A DNA stretch of 64,000 bases. Origin: Adiantum capillus-veneris (Eukaryota > Streptophyta > Polypodiopsida > Polypodiales > Pteridaceae). Below, in pieces: positions 56,470-64,000 of the stretch; positions within the stretch are counted from its first letter, which is position 1, and each line of letters begins with the position of its first letter. Location of the stretch: contig CM043944.1 of NCBI GenBank assembly GCA_014529385.2, positions 45,640,268 to 45,704,267 of the forward strand. The letters are read 5' to 3'. The position numbers and the translations under genes are program-made. The notes under the pieces are model-generated. The model was not told the DNA's origin. It saw only the letters and a list, made by a program, of their open reading frames with translations, and did no database searches.

Positions 56470-57507
56470 TGTGTGTGTCGGGTGCGTATGCAGAGTTTGG
56501 ATTTTGCATGCTTTGTTCTTGAAATCAACTTGTGTGTGTGTGTTTAAGTGGGTGCGTGAGTGTGTGTGAAGTGTGTTTTTAGAGCATGTTTTTCGTTTGA
56601 TTCCTTTGTTTTCTTTTTTGTCTTCTTTCATTGTGTTCTTCTTATTCTCCTTGCTTTCTTGTGTTCTATGCATTGGGTCGTTTGAGTTTGCTCTTGATGG
56701 CTTGCAACTCTGCTCTCTACTTGCTCTACGAGGTTTCAACATCAGTCAGGTCTCCACAAGGTTGCTCTCATCAGAGCCTCCTTCCACTGCCTCCTTGGAG
56801 TTCCCTCCTTAGCTCTAGTTCTCAGGAGCCACCTTCAGCAAGTGGATTCGTTTCCATCCTGTCTGATAGCTCCTCATTAGCTCCATGCATTACTTTATTG
56901 CTCATCTTCTAGCGCACCCTCTTGCATTATCTTGGTGATTTCAGTTGCTCTCTCCCTTTTGTTTACATTGCCTTTTGTTGTTAGATCATACCAGTTGGTG
57001 GACAATGCCCGACGATTTTGCCACCAAATTCTAGGGCTGATCTGATGCAAAACACTATGCTGATCTGGTGCAAAAAGGCTTGGCTGAATTGATGCAAAAC
57101 GATGGGCAGAACTGATGCAAAAACGCTGATGATGTTGGGGTGCTGGCGATGGAAATGCTAGGTGCTGTGGGCGTTGGGTGCCCATGTGATACTCGGATCT
57201 GATGTCCAAAAAATTGAAGGCCAAGTGACTCCTTTATAGGGTTTTTTGCTATTTGCCCTACCTACTATTTAAAATTGTCATGTCAAAGTCACTTATTAAT
57301 AAATGACTTAAGTGACTGTTCATATACCTATATGCTTAAGTGACTACTGTGCAAGTGAGGGTGTGCAACTATGACCTGCCTGATCATGCACGTCCTTCTA
57401 GAGGCTCACATAGTGCTAGGCTAGATCCTAAGCTATACTAACTAAGACTGATACTGACCTGTAGCAGTAGCTTGTCCACGTGGCTCAAGTGCAATGCACA
57501 CGTGACA
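56470..57507 (-). repeat. diverged D-like LTR remnant and flank
   Basis: From about 57030 the text follows D's LTR loosely (AAAACGCTGATGATG, then TTGCCCTACC..., CAAAGTCACTTA, AGTGCTAGGCTAG). It ends GCACACGTGACA at 57507, followed by TCCCTTGGTAAAGG as a minus-strand polypurine tract. The part from 56470 to 57030 is GT- and T-rich and is not clearly LTR. Confidence 0.5.
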
Positions 57508-57641
57508 TCCCTTGGTAAAGGTGAGACACAACTGCTGAATTTCTGCATGTGGATGCTGTTTGTACTTTGATGCTGAATGCTTTCGATGTTTGCAGATGCA
57601 TAAACCGATGAAAATTCCTTCAAACCGGTGCGTACTATGGA

Positions 57642-58940
57642 TGTAGGGGTAGTGAGAAATAAGATAAATTAATTATTGGAATTTTAAGTGAGGGTTTTCC
57701 TCACTGGAGACATTCGAGTACAAATATTCCTAGTGTGTGTTATTCAGAGAAATGACGGAAGCATTGTGAATGGGAATATTTGTAAGGCCACCAGGAACGG
57801 GTACTTTTGATGTGTCGCATCGGATGGGTGACAAGGAGAATCGGGAAGAAGTATTCGACCATCCGGGAACGGATATCTCTGATGCGTCATAGGATGGGTG
57901 ACATCGAGCATCGCGAAGGCGTAAGTTCGGTAGGAGAAACTAGGTGATGGGTATTCTTGATGCGGCTCATGGTGGGTGGCGGGGGCATTGGAAAGGGAAT
58001 ATTCCATAGTCAGGAGGAAATTCCGAATTGTGTTAGAATTGTGCACAAGCATGAGCAAGCACTTAAATGAAGATGGGTTCAGAGGAAACTTTGAGGAAAA
58101 ATAGATATGCTTTCTAAGACAACAGGTTGTTGTTTGGAAAAGAAAATGATGTTCCGTAAAGAGGTGTATGTCTACATTGCATCTGTGCATGTGGTTGCAT
58201 TCATGAACACCTGTGTTGTGATTGTGTAAGCATTTTCAGCTTATTAGGTTTTAAGAGTTCTTAGCAGGTTCATACCATTTTTAAAAGAGGCCGGCCACCC
58301 ACTTTATAAGTGGGCAGCCACTTGGTAAAAAATGCAAGAAATCCAAGCGCCTTCACTCTCCCTCTCTTTTTTGCAGAAGCAAAAGCGATTTCTCTCTCTT
58401 CAGCCTTAGGCGCCCCCAACTGCCCTATTCCTGCCTAGAGGGACTCTTCTATTCTTGCTGGCTGCCAGGAGTTACAAAAAGCGAACTCTTCCCCTCTCAG
58501 ATATAGAAAAAGAAAGCGCTAGCAAGAAGGAGACGCTACTGCAGATTTCAACTGCGAAGACGACACTACTGGTGATGCCCATGGCTGCCCCGTATGTACG
58601 TGATGTCGCCAAGACCATGTAGGTGAGTTCCATCGCAAAGAAGTGCCTATGGGGAGTGTTTCCATCGCGACAAGTTGCTGTTTTTCTCTGTTTACAGCCC
58701 ATAAACGTTGTAGATGGGGCTCATTTACGAGAAGGAACCCGAGAGCACACCTCTTCTGTGTGTAGGATTGGAAGAGAGACTTCTCCACATAGGGATCTCT
58801 ATGAGGGAGTAGGAGTAGAGGAAGGCACGAGTCTTTGCAGGAGAAAGACGCCGATTAGCCCAAGGGTTTAGCACCCTGAGTTTGGGAGTAGATCCACGGA
58901 TCTGAAAGTGGTAGACTCTCGAGTTGGGATCCGCAAGTTG
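57642..58940 (+). repeat. element H upstream LTR, 3' part lost
   Basis: It matches 61070-62475 over about 1.25 kb, including the TAAGGCCACCAGGAA block, the AGGCGCCCCCAACTGCCC block and the TTTGGGAGTAGATCCACGG block. The match stops at about 58940, so the final roughly 400 bp with TATA, G run and PBS is missing here. The start TGTAGGGG is a guess. Confidence 0.68.
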
Positions 58941-61037
58941 AGATTCCCAAGGAAGAACTAGGAGTTTTTTTCGGTTTTGAAGTGGTTTCCTTGGGCTAAA
59001 TTTTGGAAATTGGAAGCTTTTGTGCATTTTTTGATGATGTGAACTTGATTTTTGATGTGTGAGGGGCTTCAACTTTCAAGGCCTTGATGCAACATGGTTG
59101 TGGCAAGGAAGCTTTAGGATTTTTAACAAGATGTGAAGAGTTTTCGACTATGCTACTAGCAATTTGATGAACCAATCTCCCGAGCCACTCACTTGGCTCA
59201 CATACAACACCCGAAAGGGCATACATGAGGGCTCAGGACACTCCGGTCAAGTTCGATGAAGTTGTCTTTGCAAATGGCAATTTCTTAGAAGAGTCGAAAA
59301 TGAGACGCGTGACCCAAACAAGTGAAGGGGATTGCGAGTACCTAGAGGTATACCAAATCTTTGCAAGGAACTGAAAACAAGATTCGAATTTAATTCAAGG
59401 CTGAGTTTTCCGAGATTTTTTTTTTTTCTCGCTTCTACACTTTGAGGAAGGTATTAGAGAAGATTCGGATCAGTTTGTCCAATAGGAGCATGAGCAAGTC
59501 ACTGATTACGTAAACAGGTATTGGTTCACTCTTCCAAAGGTGGCTCCATCCTTGAATCTCTCTCAGGAAGAAAAGATGAAGAAGTATAATGAAGGACTTG
59601 TACCCGAACTTCGTAGAAGCATGCAAATATATATTTGCAAGAAGCTTTGTAGCGGATGGTGGAGTCAGCCATGCAAGCTGAAAGTGTACACTTCAGTGTA
59701 CGAAGAATCTAATCCCCACAGTGGGATTGGAACCATTGAACACGGACACAACAAATTTTTGTTACCTCTCCTGAAGGATACATTGCTATCCACAGAAAGC
59801 TTTGGAGTAAGAGAATTCACTCTTTACTTCTGAGGTTTAGAACAGAAGACCCTCAACCTTAAGTGAGAGGGCAGGTCTTTGAGCAAAGCTACATCTTTGA
59901 GGAAATTATAAAGTGCGTTTTTTTGTTTCGCACGCAGTGTACATATGTCTAACCAGGACTGATCACTCTCGAGTGATAATGAGAGTAGAGTCAAGTTGGA
60001 ACATTGTTTATATGACAAATTGGTTCGATCAACTATCTGGACGATCATTGATTGATCTAGTATATGGTAGTTCTCCAACAAACTACCTGCTACTGCTGGT
60101 AGGACATTATGAAGGAACCATTCCGAGCTTTCAAGCAAAAGAAAGCTTTCACTAATCTTGAATACCCTATGAGCCCATACCCCCTACCCTGGAAGGGCTT
60201 GGAATGGAAGATATGGTAGTGCTTTTTGCACAAGTGAATGAACACTCTCTATTTGAGGAAAGGAGCGATAGTTGGATACGGTCTGTGCTCAAGGATTTCC
60301 AAGATTGAAATCCCAGTTTTCTTGATGAGCGGGTTTGCTCTAAGAACGAGTCGAGGGATCATCAAGTTGAGCATTTTCGCTCTAAGGATCTTGAGAGGGA
60401 AGGAAATCTCCCGAGTTCATTGAAGCTCTAACATAGCATGAGTATTATGTACACCTTTGGATACATGGGAAACGCATAAGATGCAGACCTTGTTGTCAAG
60501 GTGACTCGACTACCAATTGAATTTTTTAATGCTAACGAGAATGAGATGAGCCAACTTCCTTTTCAGGAAGTGGAATGGCATGCGCACATGCCATTCCGAG
60601 ACGAGAATCTCGATGTGAGATGTGTTCGATTACTCCGAGTTTCTCTACTGAGAAGGGGTTTTCTGATGGTCGTTGATCATCGAGTACGTGATGTGGATTG
60701 ATCCCTAAAAGTAGCAAGTTATGGTTGCAGTATACGTGAAACCGGCCCTTAGGGCGGTGTCGTGCTGTTGCACGTGTACAATCTGAAATAAAAACATTCA
60801 CCTCACTTTTGACACCTTTTAATGCATGGAAATAAAAGCAATTATGTACATATTGTGATATATGCTCAAGCGACTACTACGATCGCTATTATGTACATAC
60901 CTATTCGGGGAGTCGTGGCCCTGGATGTGGTGCTATTGCGTGTTTTTCCACTTGCTAAGATGCCTAATTTGGTTTTATGATGTACATATTCCAAGTGATC
61001 TCTACAGTTAAGGACAACTGTCTATAAGTGAGAGGGA
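58941..61037 (+). other. element H shortened internal region
   Basis: About 2.1 kb between the H LTRs. It holds a gag fragment (59486-59700) and otherwise no recognisable coding sequence. It ends in AGTGAGAGGGA (61027-61037), a polypurine tract directly before TGTTGC. A perfect 11-bp hairpin lies at 60572-60597. Protease, RT and integrase appear to be deleted. Confidence 0.55.
59486..59700 (+). pseudogene. gag: element H gag fragment
   Basis: The plus strand reads EHEQVTDYVNRYWFTLPKVA, then LSQEEKMKKYNEGLVPELRR and SMQIYICKK. The order V-x2-Y-x3-F, then E-E-K-x4-Y-x2-GL, matches the gypsy gag capsid domain. A TAG directly precedes it, and the frame loses meaning soon after 59700. Confidence 0.7.
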
Positions 61038-62877
61038 TGTTGCTAAATTAGCTTTATCTGACAGAAAAATAATTCCAAATGAATTATTAGAATTCTAAGT
61101 GAGAGGGTTTTTCTCATTAGAGACATCCGAGTACATATATTCCTAGTGTCATTCAGAGAGATGATGGGAGCACTGTGAACGAGAATATCTGTAAGGCCAC
61201 CAGGAATGGGTACTTCCGATGCGTCACATCGGATGGGTGACAGGGAGCATTGGGAAGAGGTATTCTACCATCCGAGAACGAACATCTCTGATGTGTCATA
61301 GGATGGGTGACATTGAGCATCACGAAGAAGATTGCACCGTAAGTTCGATAGGATAGGACTAGGTGATGGGTATTCGTGATGTGTCTCACGGTGGGTGACG
61401 GGGTATTGAAAAGGGAATATCCCATAGTCAAGAGGAAATTCCAAACTGGGTTAGAATTGTGCAACTTGAATGAAGATGGGTTCATAGGAAACTTTGAGGA
61501 AAAATAGATGCTTTCTGAGAAAGCAGGTTGCTTTTTGGAAAAACAAATGCTCATATAGAGGCCTATGTCTGCATTGCAACTATGCATGTGGTTGCATTGA
61601 GGGACGCCTGGGTTATGATTGTGTAAGCATTGATTTCAGCTTATAAGGTTTTACAGAGTTCTTAACAGGTTTATACCATTTTGAAAAGAGGCCGGCTGCT
61701 CACTTTATAAGTGGACAGCCACCTGGTAAAAAAAGCAAGAAATTCAAGCGCTTTCAAAGTTCACTCTCCCTCTCTTTTTCGCAGAAGCAAAAGCGATTTT
61801 CTGTCTCTTCAGCCGTAGGCGCCCCCAACTGCCCTATTCCTGCCGAGAGGGACTCTTCTGTTCTTGCCGGCTGCTAGGAACTACAAAAAGTGAACTCTTC
61901 CCCTCTCTCAGATATAGAAAAATCAAGTGCTAGCAAGAAGGAGATGCTGCTGCAGCTTTCAGCTGCGAAGATGACACCGCCTGTGATGCCCATGGCTGCT
62001 CTGAGTGTTCTGGATGTTGCCAAGACCATGGAGGCGAGTTCCATTGCGAAGAAGTGCCTATAGGGAGTGTTTCCATCGCAACAAGCTTCTGTTTTTCTCT
62101 GTTTTCAGCCCATAAACATCGTAGACGGGGCTGATTTACGAGAAGGAACCTGAGAGCACTTGTTCTATGTGTAGGATTGGAAGAGAGACTTCTCCGCGTA
62201 GGGATCTCATCCAGGATGTTTGAGAACCGAGTTGCATTCCCAATGTTGAGACTTCGAAGGTAACGTTTTTATGTTACGATCTCTGAGTGTTTGTTTGCAG
62301 GTGTACTTCCTCTTCATGAGAAAGTAGGAGCAAAGGAAGGCATGAGTCTCTGAAGGAGAAAAGCGCTCTGAGGAACTAGAGCAGGATCAGCCCCAAGGGT
62401 TTCGCACTCTGAGTTTGGGAGTAGATCCACGGATCTGAGTTTGTGACTCTCGAGTTGGGGTCCGCATGATTCCTAAAAAGGAAGGACTTCGCGTCCAAGA
62501 AAGTAGAGCTCTTTTGCAGGAACAGGACTCTGAGAACAGAGTAGGAAAAGAGTTGCAGGGATGCCATGCCCTAAGTCTGGAAGGTGAGATCCAGAGGTGA
62601 GAACCTTGGTTCTTGAGGATTAGCAATAAGGAATAGAAGTTCCTTCCAGGAAGGTGGTAATACGCTCGGTTTAAATACTTGTATAGACTTATTCCCAGTG
62701 ATGAAGATACTTTTACGGGGGGGGGGGGGGGGGGGACCAGCCCAGCTTCTGGTCTCTAGTATTGTGTCGATCTTCTTACTCACTTTCTCTCTCTATTTCT
62801 CTCTATATGCTGTGGCTTCAGTATTAAGTGATAGATTCAATTTATCTGAGTATATTTTATATTGTTATGCGCTCCCA
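61038..62877 (+). repeat. element H downstream LTR, full length
   Basis: It begins TGTTGCTAAATTAGC after a polypurine tract and ends near GCTCCCA, about 10 bp before a PBS. TATA-like TTTAAATA lies near 62668-62675, and a 19-G run at 62717-62735. The open frame at 62698-62997 reads through the G run and LTR end and is not a gene. Confidence 0.65.
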
Positions 62878-62887
62878 TTTGTGATGA

Positions 62888-62899
62888 TGGTATCAGAGC
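62888..62899 (+). other. primer-binding site after the H downstream LTR
   Basis: TGGTATCAGAGC is an exact Met-tRNA PBS. Its place after an LTR that also has a polypurine tract in front means this LTR serves two element bodies. Confidence 0.85.
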
Positions 62900-63119
62900 A
62901 TGGTCTCCTCTCATTGTTTGCAAAAGAGGATGACTACGGGAAGATACGGGAAGAAGCCATGACAAGCCAAGAGAGTAGTAAGCAGCGGAACTCTTAAGAC
63001 CTGCAAAAAAAGCTCGCAGAGTTTTAATTCTTTTTCTCTTTGCAGGAAGTCGACAAGACTTGGAATTCTCTGAGGAGGCGATAAGAGCATGATGCTCAAG
63101 AACCTAGAATCCAAGGAGC

Positions 63120-63501
63120 TGTGAAATGAACGCGGAGAAGGATCTCTCGGCTACACAGACTGCCTACAGATACGCGTTGGACGAACCACCCGACCATAGC
63201 CACCATCCGGCAGCTCCCTCGTGCTATAGCCAGCGTTCGAGGACGTAGGCGTGCACCTGTAAGACCGAGCGTCCCATACCCGGCCTCACCTCCTCGAGGT
63301 GACTCGCGCACTCCTAGCCTCGCGGGCTAACCACTGGCACTCTGCTAGTGGGAGTCGATAACTGTAAATGAGGCCTTGGCCTCCCTTTTATAATAATGGC
63401 CGGCCACACTGGCCGTGCTCACACTACGTCCGCCCGGACACTGGACGCCCATCTTGACGGCATTTTGGCTAGATCCACTCTCTTGTGAGCGGGACATAAC
63501 A
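63120..63501 (-). repeat. element I 3' LTR (about 382 bp)
   Basis: On the minus strand it begins TGTTATGTCCCGCTC right after a GGGGGGAAGTA polypurine tract. The other end, TGTGAAATG on the plus strand, is my best TG/CA guess. A minus-strand TTATAAAAGGG near 63388-63398 is a good TATA box. It is GC-rich for this window. Confidence 0.6.
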
Positions 63502-63512
63502 TACTTCCCCCC

Positions 63513-63644
63513 TTAAGAACCATTGATGTCCTCATCAATGAAGTGGGGATACTGAGCCTTCAAAGCTCTAACAGGTTCCCAAGTAGCAAACCTTTTAGAT
63601 TGATCCTTCCATTTAATTAAGTACTCGTCATAAGCCTTTTGACA
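63513..63644 (-). pseudogene. pol: chromodomain-like end of gypsy element I Pol
   Basis: The minus strand reads KAYDEYLIKWKDQSKRFATW, then EPVRALKAQYPHFIDEDING, S and TAA (63515-63513). YLIKWKDQ...ATWEP is the chromodomain signature found at the end of integrase in plant chromoviruses, where it steers integration to chromatin marks. The stop lies 11-12 bp before the LTR. Upstream, past 63645, the reading does not continue as integrase, so the element is broken or interrupted there. Confidence 0.8.
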
Positions 63645-64000
63645 CGAATGACGGTGTCAGGAGTTTTTTGGAGCAAGGGATTGCGCATATGTACATATAC
63701 ATGCATGGTGCATCGAATAAAGGATTGCTCATTTTCTAGAGCCAGGTGGTTATGTGGGGCCCACATGTGTACAGGTAGGACAGCATGTACATAGTGCATC
63801 GATTTTCACTATTACCAGTACCACTGTGTTTTTCTACAATAATGAGGAGTTTATAGCGCGTAAAACTTCTCAAGGAAGCTATCCGCGGGCCGACGACATG
63901 AGGTAAGCAGGTGCGTCAGATGGCATCGAGTGGCGTCAGGAGGTTGAACGGGGTCAATATTTGCACGTGGATGAATACGGACACAAAGTGGTGTTTTCTT
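63645..64000. other. unclassified sequence to window end
   Basis: I see no coding sequence or motif; it is probably an insertion or rearranged part within element I. CATATGTACATATACATGCATG near 63687 is a short palindrome-rich stretch. Confidence 0.4.

Noticed and set aside
59824-60138. 104-codon minus-strand frame in H
   Set aside because: No motif, and H reads on the plus strand.
62698-62997. Membrane-like protein with Gly run
   Set aside because: The frame crosses the poly-G tract, the LTR end and the PBS, so it is not a gene.
1-64000. CRISPR arrays, bacterial operons, rRNA genes or env-like retroviral genes
   Set aside because: No spaced short repeats, ribosome-binding sites, rRNA sequence, or envelope-type frame between pol and any 3' LTR was seen.

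Overview
This is plant nuclear DNA, and almost all of it is transposon. The evidence is LTR retrotransposons whose primer-binding sites match the 3' end of initiator Met tRNA (TGGTATCAGAGC), Ty1/copia gag-pol and Ty3/gypsy gag-pol with chromodomain-type tails, a Mutator-like MITE, long CT/GA microsatellites and AT-rich spacers. There are no bacterial-style genes and no CRISPR, rRNA or tRNA genes, and I could not support any host protein-coding gene. The nested repeats and long dinucleotide tracts suggest a large land-plant genome. A fern or other non-flowering plant is only a guess.

Layout, with my own family letters. 1-1243: old LTR remnants. 1244-6377: copia A1, complete, 227-bp LTRs differing at 3 sites, TSD CCTAT, one frameshift between gag and pol. 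6378-9394: no gene. 9395-17375: copia B wreckage, in which a roughly 1.96-kb leader occurs twice as a direct repeat around gag and pol remnants. 17380-25095: copia C, minus strand, truncated in RT, carrying copia A2 (19561-23066), which has lost zinc knuckle, protease and integrase. 25096-37216: decayed copia A3, interrupted in RNase H by gypsy G (29038-36849, minus strand). 37217-37585: RNase H fragment of a G-like element.

37586-43410: lower-density spacer with a tRNA-like SINE candidate (about 39490-39778), a 441-bp MITE with a 9-bp TSD (39788-40228), a GC-rich island and two GA tracts. 43416-56464: a 13-kb gypsy D element, minus strand, TSD ATATG. Its integrase is split by a plus-strand relative, E (45387-51178), and E's own 5' LTR is split by a solo LTR, F (45724-47119, TSD AGCAC). 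56470-57507: diverged D-like LTR remnant. 57642-62899: gypsy H, whose downstream LTR has a polypurine tract before it and a PBS after it, a tandem-element signature. 63120-64000: 3' LTR and chromodomain tail of another minus-strand gypsy element, I.

None of the elements looks autonomous as read. A1 is closest, with one frameshift plus a changed integrase zinc ligand. The window mainly records insertion order: F after E after D; A2 after C; G after A3. It also records decay by deletion, LTR recombination and short tandem duplication. No novel gene system was found. The most notable structures are the three-layer D/E/F nest with inverted LTRs, the MITE, the SINE candidate, the duplicated B leader and the tandem H LTR.
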